Below are positions 1 to 7,737 of a DNA stretch of 64,000 nt, one piece after another; the first letter of the stretch is position 1, and every line of letters begins with the position of its first letter. The DNA is taken from NCBI RefSeq assembly GCF_003641205.1, contig NZ_CP032762.1:930001-994000 (forward strand), read 5' to 3'. The notes beneath the pieces were generated by a model. That model did no database searches, was not told the DNA's origin, and worked only from the letters and a program-made list of their open reading frames with translations. Source of the stretch: Rhodococcus sp. P1Y (GTDB taxonomy: Bacteria; Actinomycetota; Actinomycetes; Mycobacteriales; Mycobacteriaceae). The position numbers and the translations under genes were made by a program.

Positions 1-282
1 ATCGGCTTCGGAGAGAGTCCGCGTAACGACTTTCTCGTACAGAGCTTCGATGTGCGTACGAGCGGTCCGCAACCTATCCAGCTGTGTCGCAGTGGGTAGA
101 AACGGGGCCGGCCCGTGGAGGTGCGCGTGAACCGTGCTCATCCAGTGCTCGGCGGACTCCCGGCTATCCAGCAGGTCAATGATGCGTCGCCCGTCGTAGT
201 AGCGGCTGCTCAGGAAGTTGGTGGCCAAGGACTCGAATGGCCTCAGGAGCACCCCGTCCGTGATTTCTCGGGTCCGGGTCAT
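1..282 (-). CDS. ABATE/CGNR-type putative regulator, N-terminal part (runs off window)
   Basis: The reverse strand is open from an ATG at 282 to the window edge, giving 94 residues with no stop. The N-terminal text (LRPFESLATNFLSSRYYDGR, then IIDLLDSRESAEHW) resembles the ABATE domain that precedes a CGNR zinc finger in putative stress-induced transcription regulators. The zinc-finger part would lie beyond position 1, so the family call rests on the N-terminal half only. The gene is divergent from the HPP gene at 384, with about 100 bp between the start codons that could hold both promoters. The protein may regulate itself or that neighbour, but no operator is visible. Confidence 0.6.
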   Translation of the reverse strand, partial: MTRTREITDGVLLRPFESLATNFLSSRYYDGRRIIDLLDSRESAEHWMSTVHAHLHGPAPFLPTATQLDRLRTARTHIEALYEKVVTRTLSEAD

Positions 283-383
283 CGGTCGACATTCTTCCTC
301 GGAGGTGGCGTCCTAACTGGATTGCCGTTAGCCTACGCCTGTGATCAACTAATGGTCATGGCATTAGCTGAGGCGGGAGATCG

Positions 384-923
384 ATGAGCACAGATGTTGC
401 CCAAGAACGCTCGAGATACAGGGCACGGGTGCGGGCTCGTGTACGCAGTGCCGCCCCGCCTCGGCCAGGCATCCGGTCGATTGCGGTCGCGACAGCCACC
501 AGCGTCGTCGCGCTGGTAGCTCTCGCGGGCCTCACCATGGTGACTGCGGAACCGTTCCTTATCCCACCGCTTGCGGCCAGTATGGCGTTGGTCGCGGGTG
601 CTCCGACGCTCCCGCTGTCGCAACCGAGAAATGTCATCGGCGGCCAGTTCTTGTCCGCTCTTGTCGGGGTTGCTGTCGGCTTCGCACTGGGGAACGCTTT
701 GTGGGCTGCGGCTCTTGCTGGTGGGCTGGCACTCGGGGTGATGCTTACGACCCGTACAGCGCACTCGCCGGCAGCGGCGACGGCTGTCATCGGTACGACG
801 GGTACTGCAGTCGCGGGGTGGCAGTTCATTCTTTTGGTGACTGCGTCGGCGCTAGTGCTGGTGCTCGTGGGCGTTGTAGGACACCGATTGAACAGGACTG
901 CGTACCCGGCCTACATATGGTGA
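384..923 (+). CDS. HPP family integral membrane protein
   Basis: 179 residues with a basic N-terminus followed by about four hydrophobic segments (residues 30-55, 60-75, 90-120, 135-170). The stretch PLSQPRNVIGGQFLSALVGV and the later HSPAAATAVI are typical of the HPP family of small membrane proteins, some of which transport nitrite. The family is named for a His-Pro-Pro motif, and here the motif reads His-Ser-Pro. Role in this organism unknown. It stands alone, divergent from the ABATE-type gene, with the next gene (958-1185) convergent to it. Confidence 0.8.
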   Translation: MSTDVAQERSRYRARVRARVRSAAPPRPGIRSIAVATATSVVALVALAGLTMVTAEPFLIPPLAASMALVAGAPTLPLSQPRNVIGGQFLSALVGVAVGFALGNALWAAALAGGLALGVMLTTRTAHSPAAATAVIGTTGTAVAGWQFILLVTASALVLVLVGVVGHRLNRTAYPAYIW

Positions 924-957
924 TACCGATATCCGTACACGACGCCCATCTGGAGGG

Positions 958-1185
958 CTACTCGGTGCGTTCGGCGATCGAGGAATCACCAAGGCTGGCG
1001 CTGCCTTCCTCGCCGATGGGTTGATGGCCTCGGTCTCCTGTGTTCGCATCTGGTTTCGAATCGCGCGCAAAGTCACTGCGAGACAGAGGTTCCGGACCGT
1101 CGATCGTGGGCTCTTCGAGATAGTCGATTCCCGGTTCTTCTGCGGAATCCAGCGGTTCGGGAGGAGTATTTTCGCTCGTTGGCAT
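958..1185 (-). CDS. Small acidic, disordered hypothetical protein
   Basis: 75 residues from the ATG at 1185, rich in Glu, Asp, Pro and Ser, with no hydrophobic segment and no recognised domain. A GAAAGGA ribosome-binding sequence sits 9 nt upstream of this ATG. The alternative in-frame ATG at 1194 would abut that sequence and is less likely. Low-complexity acidic proteins of this kind are common in Rhodococcus-like genomes; no function can be assigned. Convergent with the HPP gene. Confidence 0.55.
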   Translation of the reverse strand: MPTSENTPPEPLDSAEEPGIDYLEEPTIDGPEPLSRSDFARDSKPDANTGDRGHQPIGEEGSASLGDSSIAERTE

Positions 1186-1321
1186 CGCTGCCATTCCTTT
1201 CGTTCAGCTCAGAACGCCGTGACTGCATTTTCCGAGCGACACCGCCGCGCCGTCTGCTGAGTTGAAAGCTGCGATCCAGTCGATGTGCGCGATAGAAATC
1301 CGTACTCGACGTGTGTGCAGG

Positions 1322-1732
1322 TCATGAGTTAACAGGTCGTTCGAGCATGCACACCCCCCAGCGTCTATCCTCGTCGACAAGCAAGATCTGTGTTCGGCTC
1401 GGTGTGGGGTCGAAACCGTCGAGGAAAATGGTCAATTCGACGGGGACTCGCGCTGCCCGACCTTCAACGATCGGGTCGTCGACATCGGTCAGTTGTGACC
1501 TCCCCGGGGGGACGTCTGCCTGCTCACGCTGTGCCGCGGAGCAAGAGGTTGCATTGAGACCCGCGACATCGCCTGCGTTGTAGGCGTCGAAATACTCGCG
1601 GACGACATCGGTGATTCTCGAGGGGTCTGCGGGGTCCGGTGCGGTGTTCTCGTGTGCGCTGTCTGTGCACCCGGACAGCACACCGAGCAAACCCACGATC
1701 GCCGCAGCCAGCAGTACCTTCCTCTTCGTCAT
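1322..1732 (-). CDS. Putative lipoprotein, NTF2-like fold suspected
   Basis: 136 residues. The N-terminus MTKRKVLLAAAIVGLLGVLS-GC is a clear lipoprotein signal with the lipobox LSGC, so the mature protein would be anchored to the membrane by Cys22. The following VVREYFDAYNAGDVAGL pattern is typical of the first helix of NTF2-like domains (SnoaL/DUF4878 type), which serve as ligand-binding or scaffold folds in many actinobacterial lipoproteins. Ends with RWGVCMLE. It is about 35 bp downstream of the GNAT gene on the same strand and may be cotranscribed. Function unknown. Confidence 0.75.
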   Translation of the reverse strand: MTKRKVLLAAAIVGLLGVLSGCTDSAHENTAPDPADPSRITDVVREYFDAYNAGDVAGLNATSCSAAQREQADVPPGRSQLTDVDDPIVEGRAARVPVELTIFLDGFDPTPSRTQILLVDEDRRWGVCMLERPVNS

Positions 1733-1766
1733 TTGCCGAGCATATAACCGCCGTTCCGAATACTGC

Positions 1767-2165
1767 TCATTTCAACCTGAGGAGCCCAGCGGTTGTGGGT
1801 CCGAATCCACATGCGACCGAATAGAAGTCGGCCAGGTGTGCCTCGTAGTCGACGTGTAGCCACTCGACGTCTGTGGTCTGTAGATCCGACACTATGCGAG
1901 ATACGAGTGAGGTCCCGACTCCTTGATGCTGAAACCGTGGCGCGACGGCGGTATCGAGAAGAAACGCATGTGCTCCCCCATCCCATACGGCGTGTACGAA
2001 CCCACAGAGCTGCCCGTCGCTGAAGGCGCCGACCCAAGACTTGCTGTGTCGCTCCAGTCGAGACCGCCACGGGGCACATTCGTAGCGCCCACCGAACGCG
2101 TCGTGATGCAGCCGAGACAGCTCCGTGTCCACGACCGGAAAGCGGATCTGGAAGTCGATTGTCAT
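1767..2165 (-). CDS. GNAT-family N-acetyltransferase
   Basis: 132 residues from the ATG at 2165; an upstream in-frame TTG at 2192 is possible but lacks support. The acetyl-CoA pyrophosphate loop is visible as APRFQHQGVGTSLVSRI (R/Q-x-x-G-V-G-T), preceded by the beta-strand FLLDTAVAPRF, and the C-terminus contains DFYSVACGF, the usual end strand of GNAT enzymes. Substrate cannot be inferred. Divergent from comB at 2192, with only 26 bp between the chosen start codons. Confidence 0.8.
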   Translation of the reverse strand: MTIDFQIRFPVVDTELSRLHHDAFGGRYECAPWRSRLERHSKSWVGAFSDGQLCGFVHAVWDGGAHAFLLDTAVAPRFQHQGVGTSLVSRIVSDLQTTDVEWLHVDYEAHLADFYSVACGFGPTTAGLLRLK

Positions 2166-2191
2166 GAGCAGGATTCTGTACCATCCTTTCA

Positions 2192-2968
2192 ATGAATTCT
2201 GCTCATAGGCAACCGAGTTACGGTGTGCGTTTCGATTGGGGCCTGTCAGGCGCGCGCGCAGTTTCCGCGGGCTGTGACGTGGCGGTCGTGGTGGATGTTC
2301 TTTCCTTCACCACGACACTGAGTGTGGCGTTGGATGAAGGAATTGTGGTGTTGCCTTTCAGGGTCAGGGGTGAGGAAGCGGCCGCATACGCGGCTGAGCA
2401 CGACGCTGTTCTTGCTGTGGGTCGGTCGGTGGCGCAGGGTGATCAGATCAGTTTGTCGTCGTCCACCATTCGCGATCGTGAGCACCAGCCGGAACGGCTT
2501 GTTCTCCCGTCGCCGAACGGGTCGACGATCAGCTACGAGGTTGCGGCATCGTCTACCGTCGTCGTTGGCGCCAGTCTGCGAAACGCTGACGCGGTGGGCG
2601 CGTGGATCTGTGCGGAGTATCCCGCGGGCGCCGTCGTCGCTGTGATCGCCGCCGGCGAACAATGGCCAGACGGTTCGCTGCGGCCGGCATTCGAGGATAT
2701 TTGGGGCGCTGGCGCTGTCCTTACGGCAATGGCTGCTCACGGCTGGCAGGCAACGCAGTATTCGCCGGAATCCGAAGCCGCCGGATCGGCATGGACCAGC
2801 GCCGAACCGCGCATCACGGCACGACTCGAGGAGTCCGCAAGCGGCCGGGAGCTGATCGACGCTGGATATCCCTGCGACGTCGCCATTGCTGGGGAGGTGA
2901 ACAGCACTCGCATCGTGCCTGTTCTTCGCAACGATCGGTTCGTCCCAGCCACGACCGTGCACAGCTAG
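2192..2968 (+). CDS. comB: 2-phosphosulfolactate phosphatase (ComB) family protein
   Basis: 258 residues, normal for ComB. Family motifs run in order: VVDVLSFTTTLSVALDEG near residue 35, LPSPNGSTI near 105, GASLRNADAV near 125 and SGRELIDAGYPCDVAIAGEV near 215. ComB is a Mg-dependent acid phosphatase that hydrolyses 2-phosphosulfolactate in coenzyme M synthesis. Actinobacteria do not make coenzyme M by that route, so the physiological substrate here is uncertain; a sulfolactate or other phospho-acid is possible. Convergent with the aminoglycoside-phosphotransferase-like gene. Confidence 0.88.
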   Translation: MNSAHRQPSYGVRFDWGLSGARAVSAGCDVAVVVDVLSFTTTLSVALDEGIVVLPFRVRGEEAAAYAAEHDAVLAVGRSVAQGDQISLSSSTIRDREHQPERLVLPSPNGSTISYEVAASSTVVVGASLRNADAVGAWICAEYPAGAVVAVIAAGEQWPDGSLRPAFEDIWGAGAVLTAMAAHGWQATQYSPESEAAGSAWTSAEPRITARLEESASGRELIDAGYPCDVAIAGEVNSTRIVPVLRNDRFVPATTVHS

Positions 2969-2988
2969 GCCCACGGCTGCGCCCGGCG

Positions 2989-3732
2989 TCAACGCATCAG
3001 TTGGCCCACCAGGGACCGGGCGTACGACGGTTCGGTACACCAGCACGTGGCAATCTCCCACGCCAATCCGGCGCGACGTTCGAGGTCGTTCGTCGGTAGA
3101 TCGAAAAGCGGCGCGTCAACCCGGGCTTCGTCCCAATCGATCAGCACGCATCGCCCTTCGGCGTCGATGAGCGCGTTCCGCGGGCCGCAGTCTCCATGGA
3201 CGACAGACGAGGGGTGCGTGTCCATTGCTGATCGCCATGCATCGCGCAGCGCCTCGACGAGGTCGGTGGGCATTCTGGTCAGATCGACGTCACCACCGGA
3301 GTTGCTGGTCAATAGAGTCGATGCCGACACCGATCTCGGACGCTGTGGCCACCCGACGGTTTCGGCGTGAACCGCTCTCAATGTGCCGAGGAGACGCGGA
3401 TCATCCGCATCGGGCTCTCGGCCCTCGACATACGGGTACACGTGCCACCCACTGACATCGAGCACACCGTCCGTCGTTGGCACCAAGCGCGGCACGCGTA
3501 TTCCCGCTACGGTCAAGCGTTCCAACAAGTTCCATTCCCAGGTGCGAGAATCGTCCGACCTCGAAGAGTACCTGAGAACAATTGCGCGATCACGCAAGAA
3601 TCCCGACCACACTTCGGTTCGCGCTCCCCCACTCATCCGGTCGGACACCTTGAGGCCAGGCCAACTCGAGCTGAGTAGTTCCTCCAGTTGTGCTGAATCC
3701 GAACTTCGTTCGCGCATGTGTCCATGGTGCAT
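2989..3732 (-). CDS. Aminoglycoside phosphotransferase (APH)-fold kinase
   Basis: About 247 residues from the ATG at 3732; an ATG at 3717 also fits, while a longer reading up to 3864 would overlap the neighbouring hydrolase and is not convincing. Kinase features are VVHGDCGPRNALID (catalytic loop with Asp and Asn) and VLIDWDEARV (metal-binding Asp in place of DFG). These place it in the APH/choline kinase superfamily. The N-lobe lysine region is VLRYSSRSDD, which is atypical. The substrate is unknown; antibiotic resistance should not be assumed. Same strand as, and about 30 bp downstream of, the isochorismatase-fold gene, so possibly in its operon. Confidence 0.8.
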   Translation of the reverse strand: MHHGHMRERSSDSAQLEELLSSSWPGLKVSDRMSGGARTEVWSGFLRDRAIVLRYSSRSDDSRTWEWNLLERLTVAGIRVPRLVPTTDGVLDVSGWHVYPYVEGREPDADDPRLLGTLRAVHAETVGWPQRPRSVSASTLLTSNSGGDVDLTRMPTDLVEALRDAWRSAMDTHPSSVVHGDCGPRNALIDAEGRCVLIDWDEARVDAPLFDLPTNDLERRAGLAWEIATCWCTEPSYARSLVGQLMR

Positions 3733-3763
3733 CACAGCCAGAGCAGACACCGCACGACGACAA

Positions 3764-4306
3764 CTACGGCCTGCCGGGCATGCCACTGTCGACGTCGATG
3801 CCGTCGTCAACCAGCGACTCGAGGGTCGCACGGTGAGCCTCGACGCTTGTCCCGGCACACCCATCCGATCTGACCGTTACGTCGTAGCCGAGTCGTTTGG
3901 CGCCTCTGGCCGCAAGATCGACACCGAAATCGGTTACCAGGCCGATCACGACGATGTGTGTGATTCCGTTGAGTCGTAACTGCAGATCGAGGTCAGGGTT
4001 CGTCCAGATGTCTCGATCGTGCTTCGTTGCCACCAAGTCGCCAGGCTGAGGCGACAACGACGGGTGAAATCGAGCTCCTTCCGTGCTGGGATCGGAACGC
4101 ATCGCATCGCGTGCGTCGAGGCTGAGATAGCGGGTACACACCACAAGCGCACCTCGGCTGCGGAACTCGTCGCGGATGAAGACTGCTCGCTCGATCACGT
4201 CAGGATCGTGGCCGAGTTCGATCACCCACGGCTGGAAGTCGATTTCGAGCAGTGCCGTTTTCGGGGACAGGTCGATCGGCACGTCAATACCTATTTCACG
4301 CTTCAT
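3764..4306 (-). CDS. Isochorismatase-fold (cysteine hydrolase family) protein lacking the catalytic Cys
   Basis: 180 residues from the ATG at 4306, which overlaps the MerR stop codon as ATGA and implies translational coupling. The fold is recognisable: Asp23 in LLEIDFQPW, Lys95 in LVATKHD, the glycine-rich turn and SDGCAGTSVEAHRATLESL. These match the Asp-Lys-Cys triad family (nicotinamidases, isochorismatases). The Cys position, normally in a VTDxCV or TNVCV context, reads VTDFGVDLA with Gly128; the codon GGT is one base from TGT. Either it is not a hydrolase (binding or sensing role) or the chemistry differs. Coupled to a MerR regulator, it may process or sense the inducer. Confidence 0.85.
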   Translation of the reverse strand: MKREIGIDVPIDLSPKTALLEIDFQPWVIELGHDPDVIERAVFIRDEFRSRGALVVCTRYLSLDARDAMRSDPSTEGARFHPSLSPQPGDLVATKHDRDIWTNPDLDLQLRLNGITHIVVIGLVTDFGVDLAARGAKRLGYDVTVRSDGCAGTSVEAHRATLESLVDDGIDVDSGMPGRP

Positions 4307-4776
4307 CTCACGGATCCTTGTACGCAGGTGGTGTTCCGGCGGTGAGACGTTTGTCCGCCGCAATCGAGTCCGCGCTCGATGAGGTCCCGGTAGTGGGCAA
4401 TTTTCGCCTCCAATGCGTCGCTGGCCTCTGCGAGCAGGGTTTGGCGTTCAGCAATTCGTGCGCGATGGGAGGAGAGAAGCTCGATACGGTCCTGATGGGT
4501 CGATGATCCACCCTCGACGAGCGTGACGAATGTGCGCATGTCGGCTGTGGGCATTCCTGTGGCCCGAAGTCGTGCCAACAACTGCACAAATGCGATCATG
4601 CGCGGAGTGAATATCCTGCGGCGGTCCGTTGCGCGTGGAACGTTCGGAATCAAGCCTTCGCGTTCGTACCAACGCAACGTGTCCTGACTGAGCCCGGAAC
4701 AAGATGACATCTCGGCAATCCCGATTCCTGACGCTTCTGACCCGATAGTCCTCGCCGACAGCGATGGTGCACTCAT
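4303..4776 (-). CDS. MerR-family transcriptional regulator
   Basis: 157 residues. The winged-helix N-terminus begins near residue 18 with GIAEMSSCSGLSQDTLRWYE and EREGLIPNVPRATDRRRIF, the classic MerR DNA-binding signature, followed by FVQLLARLRATGMPTADMRTF and a C-terminal coiled-coil dimerisation helix (residues 95-140). Metal-binding cysteines of MerR or CueR are absent; it resembles regulators that respond to organic effectors. Its start codon lies only 7 bp downstream of a MerR-type promoter (4784-4814), so it is probably autoregulated and translated from a leaderless mRNA. It overlaps the isochorismatase-fold gene and is divergent from the LLM oxidoreductase. Confidence 0.93.
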   Translation of the reverse strand: MSAPSLSARTIGSEASGIGIAEMSSCSGLSQDTLRWYEREGLIPNVPRATDRRRIFTPRMIAFVQLLARLRATGMPTADMRTFVTLVEGGSSTHQDRIELLSSHRARIAERQTLLAEASDALEAKIAHYRDLIERGLDCGGQTSHRRNTTCVQGSVR

Positions 4777-4783
4777 GAAAAGG

Positions 4784-4814
4784 ACGCTACGTCCTGGAGC
4801 GCACTCCAGGGCAA
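4784..4814 (-). promoter_or_regulatory. MerR-type promoter with 19-bp spacer and operator palindrome
   Basis: On the minus strand a -35 box TTGCCC (4809-4814) and a -10 box TAGCGT (4784-4789) are separated by 19 bp, the unusually long spacer that MerR proteins correct by twisting DNA. The spacer carries the dyad CCTGGAG-CGCA-CTCCAGG (4793-4810), the expected MerR operator. Transcription should start about 7 bp below the -10 box, at or next to the MerR ATG (4776). The same operator could also affect the divergent LLM gene. Confidence 0.8.
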
Positions 4815-4964
4815 GTCGAGAGGACTGCGACCTTTCGATGCGCTACCCTGAGTTCACTCCAACACCAGCCCTGCAGATTCATGCCGCAAACGCAGGGCAA
4901 GCCCGGAACGAGGCCACGGAGGGGCGGTAGTGATTACCCCTACCCTTCTCGAGGAGTGACTCAT

Positions 4965-5816
4965 ATGACCATAGGTCTTGGCCTACCTTTGAACGATCCC
5001 GCCGGCTTGCTCGACTGGGCGCGGCAAGCTGATCATCGCCCTTTCAGCTCACTGGGACTCGCCGACAGGCTCGTCTACGACAACCCTGAACCGATGGTGG
5101 CGCTTGCGGCAATTGCAGGCGCCACGTCTCGCATCCGTCTTCAGACCGAAGTCTTGCTTGCCCCGTTGCGCGAAACCGCTCTTCTTGCCAAGCAAGCGGC
5201 AACTTTGGATCGAATGTCAAACGGACGGTTCACACTTGGCCTGGGAGTCGGCGGGCGATCCGACGACCACGAAGCGTCCGGTACAGACTTGCGCACGCGA
5301 GGCAGACGACTCGACGCACAGATGTCGACGTTGCGTTCCATTTGGACCGGTGATTCCTACTCGCCCACCGCCGGCCCCATCGGACCGTCTCCACATCGAA
5401 CTGGCGGCCCCGAGGTGTTGTTCGGCGGGTTCTCTCCTGCCGCCATCGCTCGGGTCGGACGATGTGGCGACGGCTTCCTTGGCGCCGGGTTGAATCCCAA
5501 CTCAATGAACGAGCGTTTCCGCGCTGTCGAAGCAGCGTGGAGTGCCGAGGGCAGAACGGGAAAGCCACGTCTGATAGCTCAGTGCAACGTCGCGCTGGGT
5601 GCGGAGGGCGTGGTGTCCGATGCGAAACGAGCCTTGAGCAATTATTACGCGTTCACCGGACGTGCCGAGTACATGGTCGATTCTGTGTTTTCGAGCCGGG
5701 CTGCAATTCGTGACGCAATCAGCGCCTACCGCGATATCGGCGCAGACGAAGTGATGCTGTACTGCTGGTCCGGTGATGTCGGCCAAGTGAACAGGCTCGC
5801 CGATCTCGTCAGCTGA
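4965..5816 (+). CDS. LLM-class flavin/F420-dependent oxidoreductase
   Basis: 283 residues from the ATG at 4965, which has GAGGAG 8-9 nt upstream; the in-frame extension to 4881 has no ribosome site. The protein is a luciferase-like monooxygenase TIM barrel: MTIGLGLPLNDPAGLLDWAR at the start, PLRETALLAKQAATLDRMSN near residue 80, GRFTLGLGVG near 95 and TGGPEVLFGGFSPAAIARV near 150. Such enzymes use FMN or F420. It lacks some C-terminal sequence of the longest family members. Divergent from the MerR operon, so it is a plausible target of that regulator. Substrate unknown. Confidence 0.85.
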   Translation: MTIGLGLPLNDPAGLLDWARQADHRPFSSLGLADRLVYDNPEPMVALAAIAGATSRIRLQTEVLLAPLRETALLAKQAATLDRMSNGRFTLGLGVGGRSDDHEASGTDLRTRGRRLDAQMSTLRSIWTGDSYSPTAGPIGPSPHRTGGPEVLFGGFSPAAIARVGRCGDGFLGAGLNPNSMNERFRAVEAAWSAEGRTGKPRLIAQCNVALGAEGVVSDAKRALSNYYAFTGRAEYMVDSVFSSRAAIRDAISAYRDIGADEVMLYCWSGDVGQVNRLADLVS

Positions 5817-5840
5817 ACTCTGGTTACAGTCGCTGTGACT

Positions 5841-5888
5841 GCTGCTGTTCGAACGAACTAGCTACGCGTAGTTCGTTCGAACAGCAGC
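5841..5888. terminator. Long perfect hairpin between convergent genes
   Basis: The 20-nt arms GCTGCTGTTCGAACGAACTA (5841-5860) and their exact complement (5869-5888) flank an 8-nt loop GCTACGCG. It lies between the end of the LLM gene (5816) and the convergent TetR gene and covers the TetR stop codon (5858-5860) and its last nine codons. There is no U-tract, as is common in actinobacteria. The likely role is a bidirectional terminator. Confidence 0.75.
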
Positions 5889-6421
5889 GCGGCGGCCGTG
5901 TCGGTGCGTTGAGAGTCCTCGGTTGCGAATCTGTCCAATAACAATCCTCTGAATCCTGCGCCGAGAATTGTTGCGTTCGAGCAACTCTCGTCAGCGCCGA
6001 ATCCGCATCTGACGAACGTGGCCGTCAGAGCCTCAGTCAGCGCAGCGACGGCCGAATTCGCGTAGTCGGCGAGGACGCCACCTTTGATCGCGGCAATCCC
6101 GACGACTTGCATGAGGATTCGGGTGCTGACCTCGTCGTCGCCGACGGTCATGTCTCGCCATAGTTTGTGCAGTCGGGTTTCGAATGCTGCCAAGTCTTCT
6201 ATGCCGTCGAACATCTCGGCGAAGGCTGGGCGCTGACTTGCAAGTGCCTGCACGATCAGGTTCTCGCGAGACTCGAAATAGTAGATCAGCATTCGCGAAC
6301 TCGTTCCCAAAGCAGCTGCGAGTGGCCGCAGCGTCAGGTCGTCCAGGCCGTGTAGGCCGATGTAGGCGCAGACCTGGTTGAGGAGTTCGACTCTCTTGTC
6401 GTGATCGAGTGGGCGTGCCAT
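5858..6421 (-). CDS. TetR-family transcriptional regulator
   Basis: 187 residues. N-terminal helix-turn-helix at about residues 10-55: [50 protein letters not shown]. The C-terminal ligand-binding domain is unassigned. The gene is divergent from the ketoacyl synthase, with 40 bp between the starts, so it probably represses that gene and itself. Its last codons form one arm of the terminator hairpin at 5841-5888, which fixes the C-terminal sequence LLFERTTRS. Confidence 0.93.
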   Translation of the reverse strand: MARPLDHDKRVELLNQVCAYIGLHGLDDLTLRPLAAALGTSSRMLIYYFESRENLIVQALASQRPAFAEMFDGIEDLAAFETRLHKLWRDMTVGDDEVSTRILMQVVGIAAIKGGVLADYANSAVAALTEALTATFVRCGFGADESCSNATILGAGFRGLLLDRFATEDSQRTDTAAALLFERTTRS

Positions 6422-6425
6422 GCGC

Positions 6426-6454
6426 TTGACTGTACCGGTCGCTACATGTACTCA
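6426..6454 (+). promoter_or_regulatory. Probable promoter for leaderless ketoacyl synthase gene
   Basis: A -35 box TTGACT (6426-6431), 17-bp spacer and -10 box TACTCA (6449-6454) place the start of transcription at about 6461-6462, which is the chosen ATG. The spacer is bounded by GTAC repeats, and a 6-bp inverted repeat ACTCAT/ATGAGT (6450-6467) straddles the start, either of which might bind the divergent TetR protein. Confidence 0.5.
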
Positions 6455-6461
6455 TGGGAGT

Positions 6462-7706
6462 ATGAGTGAACCAGTCGCTACACAAACTCCGGGACGATCC
6501 GCAGTCATCACCGGGTACACCGCAACGACGGCGCTGTCGGACGGAGCTGAATCGACGTGGGATCTTCTGCTTCGCGGACGCAGCGGTATCGGCCGGCTCG
6601 ACCAGGATTTCGTGTCGCACTACGATCTGCCCGTCCGTATCGGAGGGGTACTGCACTTCGACGTGTCAGCGTCGCTCAGCCGGGTGGAGCAACGTCGGCT
6701 GTCGTTCATCGAACAACTGGCAGTCGTGCTGGGACGCCGATTATGGGCGGAATCCGGCCTTGCCGAGATGGATTCGGAACGTCTGACCGTCGCGGTCGGG
6801 ACGGGGTTGGGCGGCGGCGACGCCTTGATCGGTGCGGTCGATGCCATGCGTGCCGGAGGCTATCGAAAGGTATCGCCGATGTCGGTCCCGATGATCATGC
6901 CCAACGGTCCCGCCGCACACATCGGGTTGGAGGTCGGCGCGAAGGGAGGTGTCTTCACCCCGGTTTCGGCGTGCTCCTCCGGTTCCGAAGCGCTAGCCCA
7001 CGCTTGGCGGCTGATCACGACCGGTGAGGCCGACGTCGTGATTGCAGGCGGCGTCGAAGGGTGTATCGACGCCGTCCCGATCGCCAGCTTCTCGATGATG
7101 CGCGCGATGAGTACGCGAAACGACGAGCCCAGCCGGGCGTCGAGGCCATTCGATCGGGATCGCGACGGCTTCGTCTTCGGTGAAGCAGGTGCACTGATGA
7201 TTGTCGAATCCGAAGACCATGCCCGAGCTCGGGGCGCGCATATCCACGGGCGGCTCATGGGCGCTGGAATCACCTCGGACGGATATCACATCGTGGCCCC
7301 GGATCCGGAGGGCAATGGTATTCGCCGAGCGATGATCAAAGCCATTCGTAGTGCGGGGCTGAGCAATCCCGACATCGGTCACGTCAACGCCCATGCCACC
7401 GCAACACCTCTCGGCGACCTTGCGGAAGCGCGGGCGATCGAGGCGGTCGCCGGACAAGCGTCCGTCTATGCGCCCAAGTCGGCTTTGGGCCATTCCATCG
7501 GAGCGGTCGGCGCACTCGAAGCGATACTGACAATGCTGACAATCCGCGATTCCGTTGTGCCGCCAACTCTCAACCTGGAAAACCTCGACGCTGCCATCGA
7601 TCTCGACGTCGTCACCGGTACGCGCGACCAGCACATCGACTATGCGCTGACGACCTCGGTAGGATTCGGTGGTCATAACGTTGCACTCGTACTGGGCGCT
7701 GCGTGA
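6462..7706 (+). CDS. Beta-ketoacyl-ACP synthase II (KasA/KasB-like)
   Basis: 414 residues from the ATG at 6462. The condensing-enzyme triad is intact: Cys171 in [17 protein letters not shown], His311 in [12 protein letters not shown] and His344 in [15 protein letters not shown]. The sequence [16 protein letters not shown] is typical of FabF/KasA enzymes, which extend acyl-ACP with malonyl-ACP. Because it stands outside a fatty-acid synthase cluster and next to its own TetR regulator, it may make a specialised acyl chain rather than act as the core mycolate elongase. It ends in a hairpin shared with the convergent hydrolase. Confidence 0.92.
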   Translation: MSEPVATQTPGRSAVITGYTATTALSDGAESTWDLLLRGRSGIGRLDQDFVSHYDLPVRIGGVLHFDVSASLSRVEQRRLSFIEQLAVVLGRRLWAESGLAEMDSERLTVAVGTGLGGGDALIGAVDAMRAGGYRKVSPMSVPMIMPNGPAAHIGLEVGAKGGVFTPVSACSSGSEALAHAWRLITTGEADVVIAGGVEGCIDAVPIASFSMMRAMSTRNDEPSRASRPFDRDRDGFVFGEAGALMIVESEDHARARGAHIHGRLMGAGITSDGYHIVAPDPEGNGIRRAMIKAIRSAGLSNPDIGHVNAHATATPLGDLAEARAIEAVAGQASVYAPKSALGHSIGAVGALEAILTMLTIRDSVVPPTLNLENLDAAIDLDVVTGTRDQHIDYALTTSVGFGGHNVALVLGAA

Positions 7707-7721
7707 CGCTCCCGCAGCGCC
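7695..7721. terminator. Hairpin between convergent ketoacyl synthase and hydrolase genes
   Basis: GGCGCTGCG (7695-7703) pairs with CGCAGCGCC (7713-7721) around a 9-nt loop. It straddles the ketoacyl synthase stop codon (7704-7706) and precedes the 3' end of the convergent hydrolase at 7738. No U-tract follows. Confidence 0.6.
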
Positions 7722-7737
7722 TAGTCGTTCGTCACTC

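Noticed and set aside
4881..4964. Upstream start for the LLM oxidoreductase
   Set aside because: The extra 28 residues are not family-like, and the GAGGAG ribosome site points to the ATG at 4965.
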